Below, piece by piece: positions 32,586 through 40,877 of a stretch of DNA of 64,000 bases. Numbering within the stretch: position 1 is the first letter of the stretch; every line of letters starts with the position of its first letter. The position numbers and the translations under genes were made by a program. The notes beneath the pieces were generated by a model. It was not told the DNA's origin, did not search any database, and saw nothing but the letters and a program-made list of their open reading frames with translations. The stretch is taken from contig NZ_JAZDRO010000001.1 in NCBI RefSeq assembly GCF_036330325.1, positions 248,001 to 312,000 on the forward strand. The letters are read 5' to 3'. The DNA is from Hyphobacterium marinum (GTDB lineage Bacteria; Pseudomonadota; Alphaproteobacteria; Caulobacterales; Maricaulaceae).

Positions 32586-33815
32586 CTAGTCGTTCTTCCC
32601 CAGCCGCTTCTTGCGATCCGCCATCAGGCGCAGACGCAGGCCATTGAGGCGGATGAAGCCTTCCGCGTCCTTCTGGTTATAGACCTCGTCCTCTTCAAAG
32701 GTGACGTGCTGGAGCGAGTAGAGGGTTTCCGCCGAGGACCGCCCGACGACATTGGCCGAACCCTTGTAGAGCTTGACCCGGACCTCGCCGGTGACGTGAC
32801 GCTGGCTTTCGTCGATGGCGGCCTGGAGCATCTCGCGCTCGGGGGAGAACCAGAAGCCTTCATAGACGAGGCGCGCATAACGCGGCATCAGCTCGTCTTT
32901 CAGGTGCATCGCGCCGCGATCCAGCGTGATCTGCTCGATACCCCGGTGGGCCGCCATCAGGATCGTCCCGCCCGGCGTTTCATAGATGCCGCGCGACTTC
33001 ATGCCGACGAAGCGGTTCTCGACGAGATCGAGCCGTCCAACGCCGTGCTTGCGGCCTATCTCGTTGAGGGCGGTCAGGAGTTCGGCCGGACTCATCACCT
33101 TGCCATTGAGCGAAACCGCATCGCCGCGCTCAAAGCCGACGGTGACGTATTCCGGCGTATCGGGAGCGGACTGCGGATCCTCGGTGCGCTGATAGACGAA
33201 ATCAGGTGCTTCCTCGGCCGGGTCTTCCAGCGCCTTTCCTTCCGAAGAGGTGTGCCAGAGATTGGCGTCGACGCTGAACGGGGCCTCGCCACGCTTGTCG
33301 ACGGGGACTGAAATGCCGTGCTGTTCGGCATAGGCGATCAGCTTGGTGCGCGAATTGAGGTCCCATTCCCGCCAGGGGGCGATGACTTTCAGGCTCGGAT
33401 CGAGCGCGGCGAAGGCCAGCTCAAAGCGGACCTGGTCATTACCCTTGCCGGTTGCGCCATGGGCGACCGCGTCGGCACCGGTCTCATGGGCGATTTCAAC
33501 GAGCCGCTTGGAGATCAGCGGGCGGGCGATCGAGGTGCCGAGCAGGTAAAGTCCTTCATAGACCGCATTGGCCCGCACCATCGGATAGACATAGTCGCGG
33601 ACAAATTCCTCGCGCACGTCCTCGATGAAAATCTCCTTCACGCCGGACGCCTTGGCCTTGGCGCGCGCCGGTTCAATCTCCTCGCCCTGTCCCAGATCGG
33701 CGGTAAAGGTCACGACCTCCGCGCCATAGGCGTCCTGCAGCCATTTGACGATGACCGAGGTGTCGAGCCCGCCCGAATAGGCCAGAACGATTTTTTTCAC
33801 GTCGCGAGCGGTCAT
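32586..33815 (-). CDS. argG: Argininosuccinate synthase
   Basis: 409 residues, cytoplasmic. Joins citrulline and aspartate with ATP to argininosuccinate in arginine synthesis. The N-terminal P-loop-like LAYSGGLDTSVIVKWL is diagnostic, with GKGNDQVRFELAF (citrulline/Asp site), APWREWDLNSRTKLIAYAE and DANLWHTSSEGKALEDP. Length is typical (about 400). A GGGAG ribosome site precedes the ATG at 33815. Stands alone; 73 bp separate it from the sdpI-like gene upstream. Confidence 0.97.
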   Translation of the reverse strand: MTARDVKKIVLAYSGGLDTSVIVKWLQDAYGAEVVTFTADLGQGEEIEPARAKAKASGVKEIFIEDVREEFVRDYVYPMVRANAVYEGLYLLGTSIARPLISKRLVEIAHETGADAVAHGATGKGNDQVRFELAFAALDPSLKVIAPWREWDLNSRTKLIAYAEQHGISVPVDKRGEAPFSVDANLWHTSSEGKALEDPAEEAPDFVYQRTEDPQSAPDTPEYVTVGFERGDAVSLNGKVMSPAELLTALNEIGRKHGVGRLDLVENRFVGMKSRGIYETPGGTILMAAHRGIEQITLDRGAMHLKDELMPRYARLVYEGFWFSPEREMLQAAIDESQRHVTGEVRVKLYKGSANVVGRSSAETLYSLQHVTFEEDEVYNQKDAEGFIRLNGLRLRLMADRKKRLGKND

Positions 33816-33888
33816 GTCAGAGGTCTCCCGTTGGCCGGTGGCGTTCGGGAATGCGGGTTAGGGCTTCACCCCGCCTGTGGCAAGGGCT

Positions 33889-34575
33889 TCAGGCGTCTTC
33901 CGGGCTGAGTGTCTCGCGGGCGGGATCATTCTTCCAGACCCAGAAGGAATAGGCGGCGAGACCGATAACCAGAAGGACAAGCGCCGTCATCAGGATGATC
34001 GTGCCCTGAGGAACCGGCCCCCACACCGCAATCGCGGCACCGGCGAGACCGGTTATCAGAAACAGGCGGCTGCCCCAGCGATGGGTCTTGTCCCAGGCGA
34101 GGTCGGACGACAATGTCCAGGGTGTGCGGATACCGACGAAGAAATTCGGCCGCGCCTTGGCGATCACCACCCCGAGCACAAGCATGATACCGGCCAGCAG
34201 GCCCGTGACGGAGCGGGACATGGTGTCCGCGTCCGGCTCCCCGGCCAGCGCGGTCCAGGTGACGAAGCCCTGCGCGCCGGCGAGCGCCGCGGCACCGATG
34301 ATCCAGCCGGCCAGAAAGACCGGGCGCGAGCGGCGGACATTCTCCCCGCGCGGATCGATCATGGGTGCAAGACTCATCAGGAAGGCAAGACCAACCAGGA
34401 AGGCCGGCATGACGAGGAAGGCTTCGGCACGTGAGCCATAGCGATCCGGCTCACCATTCAGGTCGAAATGCACCGGGATCTGCGCACCCGGCTCGGTGTG
34501 CGTCCAGCCATACCAGGAGAACGCTCCGGCGATGACAAGGGCTACCAGCGTGATCAGAAGTCCGGTCCGGATCAT
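33889..34575 (-). CDS. SdpI family membrane protein
   Basis: 228 residues with about six membrane helices: near 5-23, a DUF1648 segment (IPVHFDLNGEPDRYGSRAEAFLVMPAFL), and then helices around 85-105, 120-140, 165-183 and 193-213. The C-terminal GIRTPWTLSSDLAWDKTHRWGSRLFLITG is the SdpI hallmark. In Bacillus SdpI is immunity to the SdpC toxin and a signal receptor; in proteobacteria its role is unclear and no sdpC-like gene is seen here. The ATG overlaps the sdpR-like stop (ATGA), so the two are one operon. Confidence 0.88.
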   Translation of the reverse strand: MIRTGLLITLVALVIAGAFSWYGWTHTEPGAQIPVHFDLNGEPDRYGSRAEAFLVMPAFLVGLAFLMSLAPMIDPRGENVRRSRPVFLAGWIIGAAALAGAQGFVTWTALAGEPDADTMSRSVTGLLAGIMLVLGVVIAKARPNFFVGIRTPWTLSSDLAWDKTHRWGSRLFLITGLAGAAIAVWGPVPQGTIILMTALVLLVIGLAAYSFWVWKNDPARETLSPEDA

Positions 34576-34850
34576 GTGTCACTCTCCCTCCGGCCCGCGC
34601 CGGTCAGTTCCATGATGAGGGCGATGGCCTCTTCGGCGGCCCCCGCATTCAAACGGTAACGGATTGTCGTGCCATGGCGCTCGGCGCGGACGAGGCCCGC
34701 CTCCTTCAGCGCCGCGAAATGACCCGACATGGTCGGCTTGGAGACCGGAAACCGGTCCGCCAGCTCGCCGGCCGACATCGGCCCGTCGCGCAGCACTTTC
34801 AGGATTTGCCGCCGCACCGGATGGGCCAGCGCTTTGAAGACATCCGCCAT
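34572..34850 (-). CDS. SdpR-type ArsR-family autorepressor
   Basis: 92 residues, cytoplasmic. Winged helix-turn-helix: VFKALAHPVRRQILKVLRDG, then MSAGELADRFPVSKPTMSGHFAALKEAGLV (recognition helix) and RHGTTIRYRLN (wing). No metal-binding Cys pair, as in SdpR. I choose the ATG at 34850, which gives the common MADVFKAL start; an in-frame TTG at 34886 would add 12 residues. It overlaps sdpI by 4 nt and diverges from the alpha/beta hydrolase gene. A palindrome lies just upstream and is a plausible operator. Confidence 0.88.
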   Translation of the reverse strand: MADVFKALAHPVRRQILKVLRDGPMSAGELADRFPVSKPTMSGHFAALKEAGLVRAERHGTTIRYRLNAGAAEEAIALIMELTGAGRRESDT

Positions 34851-34887
34851 GGGCTGGACTTTTGCGGAAACCTTATTTAGCGTCAAG

Positions 34888-34897
34888 ACTAATTAGT
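34888..34897. promoter_or_regulatory. Candidate SdpR operator palindrome
   Basis: ACTAATTAGT is a perfect 10-bp palindrome in the 69-bp region between the divergent sdpR and hydrolase starts, 38 bp before the sdpR ATG and 23 bp before the hydrolase ATG. ArsR/SdpR repressors bind such AT-centred palindromes, so it may control both genes. This is inference from position and symmetry. Confidence 0.45.
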
Positions 34898-34919
34898 GAC
34901 TTTACGAAAGAGTTTCGTC

Positions 34920-36692
34920 ATGCGCCTGCTCGCCCTTGTCATTCTGTTTCTCTTCCCGTCCGCCGTGCTCGCTCAGGGAGTCGATGATCCACGCTTTCAC
35001 GGCACCTGGCACGGGACGCTCGACACAGGCGGGCCGCAGCTTCGTCTGGAGCTGGAGATTGGCCCGGAGGCTTCCGCGCTCATCAGTCTTGATCAGGGCA
35101 ATGCCCGTATCGCGGCAAGCGCAGCCACGCTTGATGGCGATGCGCTCGCGATGGCTTTTGCACCAACCCTGATCACAATGGAGTTGGCACTGACAAATCC
35201 TGACACATTGAGTGGAACCTTCATCCAGGGACAGGGCCGGCTGCCGATTACCCTTGTGCGGGGTCCGACGCCTTATGCGGCACCGCCAGAAGCGAACCCT
35301 AGCCTCGATGTGAATTTGATGGACGGCTATTGGGTCGGCACCGTTCATTTCAATACTGCCGCGATGCCGATGCATATGGAGATGGGTTTCCATATCGATA
35401 CCGAGACCCAAACAGCCAGGGGGTATACGTTTTTGGGCGGCGGCGAGTTGGTAAATTCGCACTTGAGCTTTATTGGCCACATTGCACAGGCGCGAATTGG
35501 GGATTCAGAGAATCAAGAAGAAAACTCCACGATGGAGTTCGCTTTGGCCGACGCCGAAACTCTTCTCGTCAATTGGGCCTTGCCAGAAAGCCAAGGGGCA
35601 GACGCCTCCGAACATCTAAGAGAATTTTCCGAAAGCATTGAAATTCAAGAATCTGTTTTTCAAAGGGCCAGCGACGAACAGCGCCGATTGATCGACGGCC
35701 TAATAAGCCGGGCTGCCTATGATTTGGCGGCCAGCGACCGAATAGACCACGAATTCGAGGTTGAGTCCGGGAGCGTCGCTCTGACGGGCACTCTGCGCCT
35801 TCCTGAAGGAGATGGGCCCGCTCCAGCCATACTCTTGCTCAACGGCTCCGGTCCGCAGGACCGTGATGCGACCATTGCCGGACACCGCGTGTTCGGTGTC
35901 CTCGCCGATACGCTGGCCGAACGCGGAATCGCCTCCTTGCGGCTCGATGACCGCGGCGTGGGTGGCAGCGATGCCGTGGCTCCGGACAGCCCCTACGACC
36001 TCGCCGAGGATGCCGCCGCCGCTCTGCGCGCGCTACGAGCAGATCCCGGTGTGAGCGGTGAGTGCGCCGCCATTCTCGGCCATTCCGAAGGCGGACTCAT
36101 TGCCTTCCTCGCGGCTGAGGAGGCCCATCCGGCCTATATCATCACGCTCGCCGGCATGGCCGGAACCATGGCCGAGACGCTGTACGAACAGTCCGAAGCG
36201 CTGATCCTCGCCGCGGGAGGCGGACCGGCGGGTGCGGACGCCAACCGCGTGCTGCAGGACGCCATGTTCGCGGTGATGCGCACCACACCTGCCGAAGAGG
36301 CTCCGGCCGCGCTCGAGGCGGCGCTCATTGAACGCGGCTTCCCGGAGGACGGCGCACGCCAGCAGGGCGCGATCTGGGGCCAGCCCTATGCCCTCGCCGG
36401 ACTGGATCTCGATCCGTCGGAGGCCATGGCCGCCTATGACGGGCCGGTCCACGCCTTTTTCGGGGAACGCGACCTGCAGGTCCTGCCCGAACCCAATGCG
36501 GCGCGGATCCGGGAGGCGCGCGGCGATCTGCCGACCGAGGTCACCGTCATTGACGGCGTCAGCCACCTTTTCCAGGATGCCGAAACCGGCCTGCCGGATG
36601 AGTACGCCTCGGCCCCGCATGCCATGGCACCGCGCGCACTAGAGGCGATTGCCGATGCGGCTGAAGCGCTGATCGGGCAGGCCTGCAACTAG
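34920..36692 (+). CDS. Secreted alpha/beta hydrolase (two-domain)
   Basis: 590 residues. A signal peptide (MRLLALVILFLFPSAVLA) precedes an N-terminal beta-rich region of about 290 residues and a C-terminal alpha/beta hydrolase: LLLNGSGPQDRDA (oxyanion region), RLDDRGVGGS, GHSEGG with Ser389, and a catalytic His549 in GVSHLF. This two-part layout is seen in EstD-type esterases. Residues about 160-285 (35400-35780) have GC near 50%, lower than the flanking parts. The ATG at 34920 is preferred over a GTG at 34896. It diverges from sdpR and ends in a CTAG shared with the next gene. Confidence 0.82.
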   Translation: MRLLALVILFLFPSAVLAQGVDDPRFHGTWHGTLDTGGPQLRLELEIGPEASALISLDQGNARIAASAATLDGDALAMAFAPTLITMELALTNPDTLSGTFIQGQGRLPITLVRGPTPYAAPPEANPSLDVNLMDGYWVGTVHFNTAAMPMHMEMGFHIDTETQTARGYTFLGGGELVNSHLSFIGHIAQARIGDSENQEENSTMEFALADAETLLVNWALPESQGADASEHLREFSESIEIQESVFQRASDEQRRLIDGLISRAAYDLAASDRIDHEFEVESGSVALTGTLRLPEGDGPAPAILLLNGSGPQDRDATIAGHRVFGVLADTLAERGIASLRLDDRGVGGSDAVAPDSPYDLAEDAAAALRALRADPGVSGECAAILGHSEGGLIAFLAAEEAHPAYIITLAGMAGTMAETLYEQSEALILAAGGGPAGADANRVLQDAMFAVMRTTPAEEAPAALEAALIERGFPEDGARQQGAIWGQPYALAGLDLDPSEAMAAYDGPVHAFFGERDLQVLPEPNAARIREARGDLPTEVTVIDGVSHLFQDAETGLPDEYASAPHAMAPRALEAIADAAEALIGQACN

Positions 36693-37129
36693 TCCGGTCC
36701 GAACCAGCCCGGATAGGGCGGGGCGGGCCGCCCGGCGAGCCACCAGTAGACGAAGCCCGCCACCGCACCGCCCAGTGCGAATATTGGATCGGCGAGCGCA
36801 AAGGATGCCGGCGAAAAATCCCATCCCAGAATGATGGCATGGTAGAGGATCGGCGCGGCGATTGCGAAGACAAATGCGTCGGTCCAGCCGCGCGGCAGGC
36901 GCGACAGGCGCAGCAGCGCCGTCAGGACAAGGGCGGGCAGGATGCTGATCGTTCCGACATAAAGGATCAGGACGAAAGCAAAGCCCACCCAGGCCCCGAC
37001 CGTTTCGGGGACCACGCCGGCGGCGATCATGAATCCGGCCATAAGGACACCGCTCGAGGCGACGACGGCAAAGGCCCACGCCCCGGTCCAGCGGAATATC
37101 GAGCCAATGACGGCAGCAACGGATGGCAT
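36689..37129 (-). CDS. Small integral membrane protein, unknown
   Basis: 146 residues with about four hydrophobic segments (near 15-37, 45-70, 84-101 and 113-130). The sequence ends RPAPPYPGWFGPD. I do not recognise a family. The charged loop RLSRLPRGW suggests a cytoplasmic side between helices 2 and 3. Single gene on the minus strand whose stop is shared with the convergent hydrolase gene. Confidence 0.6.
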   Translation of the reverse strand: MPSVAAVIGSIFRWTGAWAFAVVASSGVLMAGFMIAAGVVPETVGAWVGFAFVLILYVGTISILPALVLTALLRLSRLPRGWTDAFVFAIAAPILYHAIILGWDFSPASFALADPIFALGGAVAGFVYWWLAGRPAPPYPGWFGPD

Positions 37130-37280
37130 GGGCGCACTCTCGGCAGGTGGCGGGAAGCCTGACTAGCCCACAAATCGGTCTCGGCAAAACCGGAATCGGA
37201 TTCGCATCTTCCAGACGCTGGACAGGGGCGGCACGCCGCATCACTTTGATCCGGACACAGCAGACCCCGAAGGATTCCTC

Positions 37281-38096
37281 ATGACACGCCGCCTTGTCCT
37301 CATCACCGGAGCCAGTTCAGGCATCGGAGCCGCCTTCGTCCGCCAGTTTGCGGCCAAGGGCTGGGACCTGGCACTGGTTGCGCGCCGCGAGGACCGACTC
37401 AACGATCTGGCCGAGGAAATGAAGGCGCAATATGGCGTCGACAGCCTCGTCATTGCCGCCGATCTGTCGAAGGCCAACGCGCCCGACACCATCGTCAAGA
37501 CCGTGACCGATGCGGGCCGTCAGATTGACGGCCTCGTCAACAATGCCGGGGCCGGACTCAATGGCGTCTTCACCAGCACGAAATGGTCCGATCAGGAGCG
37601 TTTCCTGCGCCTGATGGTGACGAATTACCTCAAACTCACCCATCTCGTCCTGCCGGGCATGGAAGCGCGCAAATTCGGCCGCATCATCAATGTGTCCTCG
37701 GTTTCGGCCCTGTTGCCGATCTCGCCGGGTCACACCCAGTATTCCGGAACGGTCTATCCGGGCGCGAAAAGCCTGCTGATCAAATTCTCCCAGAGCCTGC
37801 GGTCGGAAATGACCGGCAAGAATGTGCACGTGACGGCGGTCTGCCCCGGCTACACCTGGTCGGAATTCCACGATGTGAACGGCGCGCGCGAGTCCGTCTC
37901 GCGCCTGCCCTCCTACTGGATGCTGACCGCCGAAGACGTCGCCTCGACCGCCTATGACGCGGTTGAGCGCAATGTCGCCATCCGCGTACCGGGGGCGTGG
38001 TACAAATTCATGACCGCCATGGCGCGCATCCTGCCCGACCCGGTTGGCGAATGGCTGGTGCTGCAGATGGCGAAACGTTCGGCGGCACGCGGATGA
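37281..38096 (+). CDS. SDR family oxidoreductase
   Basis: 271 residues, cytoplasmic or membrane-associated. NAD(P)-binding LITGASSGIGAAF at residues about 7-19, VNNAGAG, Ser in NVSSVSA and catalytic Tyr159-x3-Lys163 (YPGAK). It resembles the DltE/YqjQ or steroid-dehydrogenase-like branch with a hydrophobic C-terminal tail (ARILPDPVGEWLVLQMAKRS). Substrate unknown. An AAGGA ribosome site precedes the ATG. It overlaps the LysE-like gene by ATGA, and pyrF follows 14 bp later. Confidence 0.85.
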   Translation: MTRRLVLITGASSGIGAAFVRQFAAKGWDLALVARREDRLNDLAEEMKAQYGVDSLVIAADLSKANAPDTIVKTVTDAGRQIDGLVNNAGAGLNGVFTSTKWSDQERFLRLMVTNYLKLTHLVLPGMEARKFGRIINVSSVSALLPISPGHTQYSGTVYPGAKSLLIKFSQSLRSEMTGKNVHVTAVCPGYTWSEFHDVNGARESVSRLPSYWMLTAEDVASTAYDAVERNVAIRVPGAWYKFMTAMARILPDPVGEWLVLQMAKRSAARG

Positions 38097-38719
38097 TCGA
38101 TCTCTCCCTTCTGCCGCTCTTTCTCGCCGGCGGCATCGCACTGGCGCTCGCGCCGGGCCCGGACATGGCGTTCACGCTGGCGACCGCCGCCTCGCAGGGA
38201 CGCCGGGCCGGGTTGGTCGCGGCAGCCGGTATCTGCACCGGGGCCGCCTTCTGGGTCGCCGCGACGGCGATGGGCCTGGCGGCGCTGCTGGCGACGTTCG
38301 AACACGCGCTGACCGCTATACGCTGGATCGGCGGAGCCTATCTGCTCTTTCTCGCAGTGCAGGCGATCCGCCATATGGATGATGTGCCCGAAGCCAACCC
38401 GGCACAGCGGCTGTCCTCGGCCTTCCGGCGCGGCATGCTGACCAATCTGCTCAATCCGAAGATCGGCCTGTTCTTCATGGCCTTCCTGCCGCAATTCACC
38501 AATCCGGAAATCGGGCCGGTCTGGCTGCAGATCGTCATTCTGGGCACCTTGTTTTTCGCCATCGGCACAACTGTTCTGGTCGTCGTCGCGCTGGCCGCAG
38601 GATCGGCGCGAGCGGTGCTCGTCCGGTCGCGATTCTGGCGGCGCGCGCTCAATGGTCTGGCCGCCACGGCCTTCGCCGCGCTCGGTTTGCGCTTGCTCTT
38701 CATGCGCAATGCGGTCTAG
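38093..38719 (+). CDS. LysE/RhtB family amino-acid exporter
   Basis: 208 residues with about six membrane helices. The family signature appears near the start (LALAPGPDMAFTLATAASQGRRAGL) with ICTGAAFWVAATAMGLAALL, then NPKIGLFFMAFLPQF. It exports amino acids or derivatives from the cytoplasm. The ATG at 38093 overlaps the SDR stop; the longer frame from 37997 lies inside the SDR gene. Substrate cannot be told from the sequence. Confidence 0.9.
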   Translation: MIDLSLLPLFLAGGIALALAPGPDMAFTLATAASQGRRAGLVAAAGICTGAAFWVAATAMGLAALLATFEHALTAIRWIGGAYLLFLAVQAIRHMDDVPEANPAQRLSSAFRRGMLTNLLNPKIGLFFMAFLPQFTNPEIGPVWLQIVILGTLFFAIGTTVLVVVALAAGSARAVLVRSRFWRRALNGLAATAFAALGLRLLFMRNAV

Positions 38720-38733
38720 ACGCTCGGTTCGCC

Positions 38734-39432
38734 ATGACGAACCCTGTTTCCGACAAGCTGATTGTCGCGCTCGACCTGCCGGAAGTTCCGGCCGCGAGAG
38801 CGCTCGCCGAGCGCCTTGAGGGTGCCGCGTCCTTTTTCAAGATCGGGCTGCAGCTCATGCCCATTGGCGGGATGGACCTCGCCATTGCGCTAAAAGAGCG
38901 CGGCGCGAAAATCTTCCTCGATTTCAAATTCCACGACATCCCCGCCACGGTCGAGAAGGCCACCCGCACCGTGACGCGGGCCAAGGCGGACTACCTGACC
39001 GTCCATGCCGAACCCGCCGTGATGCGGGCCGCCGTCGCCGGGCGCGGCGACGACCCGCATCTGAAAATCCTCGGTGTGACCGTGCTGACCTCCTATGACG
39101 ACGCAATGCTGACCGAGATGGGCTATGCCTATGGCGCGCGTGACCTGGTCCTGCGCCGGGTAGAACAGGCGATCGCCTGCGGCGTGGAAGGCGTGATCGC
39201 CAGCCCGCACGAGGCCGAGGAGATCAAGCAGCGCTTTGGTGATGCGATCGAGGTGGTGACGCCCGGCGTGCGCCCGGTCTGGTCAACGAAGGATGATCAG
39301 GCGCGCGTGGCGACACCGGCCGACGCGATCCGCAATGGCGCAGCACGCATCGTGGTGGGGCGTCCGGTCAATGCTGCCGACGATCCACACGCGGCAGCCT
39401 TGCGCATTCAGGAGGAAATCCGGGGGCTTTAG
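38734..39432 (+). CDS. pyrF: Orotidine 5'-phosphate decarboxylase
   Basis: 232 residues, cytoplasmic. Converts OMP to UMP, the last step of de novo pyrimidine synthesis. The active-site Lys-Asp network is in FLDFKFHDIPATV; LIVALDLPE at the start, GVEGVIASPHEA, TPGVRP and RIVVGRPV are all present. Length is typical for group I enzymes. Third gene of the SDR-lysE-pyrF run. Ends 6 bp from the convergent Tyr/Gly-rich gene. Confidence 0.97.
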   Translation: MTNPVSDKLIVALDLPEVPAARALAERLEGAASFFKIGLQLMPIGGMDLAIALKERGAKIFLDFKFHDIPATVEKATRTVTRAKADYLTVHAEPAVMRAAVAGRGDDPHLKILGVTVLTSYDDAMLTEMGYAYGARDLVLRRVEQAIACGVEGVIASPHEAEEIKQRFGDAIEVVTPGVRPVWSTKDDQARVATPADAIRNGAARIVVGRPVNAADDPHAAALRIQEEIRGL

Positions 39433-39438
39433 TTCCGG

Positions 39439-40548
39439 TCAGTAGCCGCCGGAATTCCCGCCGCCGCCGCCATGTCCTCCATGACCGCCCCGGCCGCCAT
39501 AGCCGCCGCGCACGCCGACATTGACGTTGACGCGGGTCGAGGTGTTGACGGTCGCGCTGGCACCCGCTCCGGCCCCGGCACCTGCGCCAGCGAAGGACCG
39601 CGCGCGGGCTCCGGCGCTGGGGAAGTTCAGACTTCCGAAGACGCGGGCTCCGCCGCCGCCACCGCCGCCGTAATAGACCGGTGAGCGCACCCCCGCGTAG
39701 GACCAGGCCAGGTCATCGCTGTAATACCCGTCCTGGTAATAGCCATAAGCCTCTTCGCGGTAGCGATAATCGCTCTCGTGGCGGTGATCACAGGCTGAAT
39801 AGCCATAGCCGCGACGGGCACAGGGGCAGGCGTCCGCCCCGTGGCTGTAGACATCGACGACGCGCCAGTAGCGCCCGTCCTGCCCATACCATTCGCGGTT
39901 ATAGCTGCGGTGCTCGGTATAGCGGTAGGTGTCCGCATATTCGACATCGCGATAACCGCCGCAGTCCCGGTAGTCCGGGCGCGGCTCGCGATAGGAACAC
40001 GGCGAGACCTGACGCGGCGGTTCGACGTAACGGGGCGGCGCCACATGGCGGGGGCGTTCCTCGTATCGCGGCGCTTCGACGTGATAGATCGGACGCGCCA
40101 CAGGGCGCGGCGCGGGCTCGCGGTATTCCGCTGCGCGATAACCGCTGCCGGAATGGACAACGATACAGATCGGATCGCCGCCGCCAGCTGGTGTTTCGCG
40201 GCGCGTGCCGTCCGGGCAATCCGCAAAGCGGCGCGGCGCATGGTCGGGAATCCGCACATCGGTGCGATGGCTGACCTGCTGGCGCGGGACATAATCGGGC
40301 GGCGGCGTATCGGACACGCAGCCGCCGCGCGCACGGCAATAGTCATAGGACCGCCATTGCTGGCCATCCCAGATCTCAATGACTTGCGGACCGGGTACCG
40401 ATCCCGTGACCGGGCCGACCGGACTTCCAGAATACTCCGCCCTGTCGCCACCGGGCCCACCGGCCAGGCGCGAATCATCCTGGGCCAGCGCGGGCGCTGC
40501 CAGCAGGCCGGAAAGCAGAAGGGCGGCAAAATACGGTTTCATGGCCAT
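39439..40548 (-). CDS. Secreted Tyr/Gly/Cys-rich low-complexity protein
   Basis: 369 residues, family not recognised. A signal peptide (MAMKPYFAALLLSGLLAAPALA) is followed by a Trp/Cys-containing region (IEIWDGQQWRSYDYCRARGGC), a Pro/Arg/Tyr-rich stretch with repeats like RYVEPPRQVSP, a Tyr-dense centre, and a Gly-rich end with runs of seven Gly and Ala-Gly repeats (AGAGAGAGAS) followed by VNVNVG. Such a layout suggests a structural surface or matrix protein. The start at 40548 (or the ATG at 40542) lacks a strong ribosome site. Strong Tyr and Cys content allows oxidation cross-links. Confidence 0.65.
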   Translation of the reverse strand: MAMKPYFAALLLSGLLAAPALAQDDSRLAGGPGGDRAEYSGSPVGPVTGSVPGPQVIEIWDGQQWRSYDYCRARGGCVSDTPPPDYVPRQQVSHRTDVRIPDHAPRRFADCPDGTRRETPAGGGDPICIVVHSGSGYRAAEYREPAPRPVARPIYHVEAPRYEERPRHVAPPRYVEPPRQVSPCSYREPRPDYRDCGGYRDVEYADTYRYTEHRSYNREWYGQDGRYWRVVDVYSHGADACPCARRGYGYSACDHRHESDYRYREEAYGYYQDGYYSDDLAWSYAGVRSPVYYGGGGGGGARVFGSLNFPSAGARARSFAGAGAGAGAGASATVNTSTRVNVNVGVRGGYGGRGGHGGHGGGGGNSGGY

Positions 40549-40608
40549 ACGTTAACGCGAATTAACACCTGGCCGGAAATGCTTTCCCTTTCCGGGCGAG
40601 CGAAATCG

Positions 40609-40800
40609 TTAAAAATCGCTGGCGATGCCTTTTCGTTCCCAGTCGCCATAGCGCGTAGGTTCGGGGCCGGAGGGGCCGCCTGTCTCGCCTGTCGGCGCAG
40701 CCTCGGTTTCAGCAGCGCGGCGGGCGTCCGCTTCGGCCAGGGCGCGGCGCGCTGCCGGGCTCAGCGAACGATCCGTGTCGGATTTGGGCGTCTCGGTCAT
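40609..40800 (-). CDS. Succinate dehydrogenase assembly factor 4 (DUF1674)
   Basis: 63 residues, cytoplasmic. The C-terminal signature GPEPTRYGDWERKGIASDF is the DUF1674/SDHAF4 hallmark; the Ala/Glu-rich N-terminus is unstructured. The family promotes assembly of flavinylated SdhA with SdhB and limits ROS. The ATG at 40800 is used because the conserved part follows it; upstream extension reaches into the divergent rsmB promoter. It lies upstream of the Tyr/Gly-rich gene and diverges from rsmB. No sdh genes are in the window. Confidence 0.9.
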   Translation of the reverse strand: MTETPKSDTDRSLSPAARRALAEADARRAAETEAAPTGETGGPSGPEPTRYGDWERKGIASDF

Positions 40801-40877
40801 GGGTGGGGAGATAGTCCGGCTTCGGCCCTGCGCCAAGTGGCTCGCGGGACAGGCGGCTTCATGCTAGGCGGCAGGAC

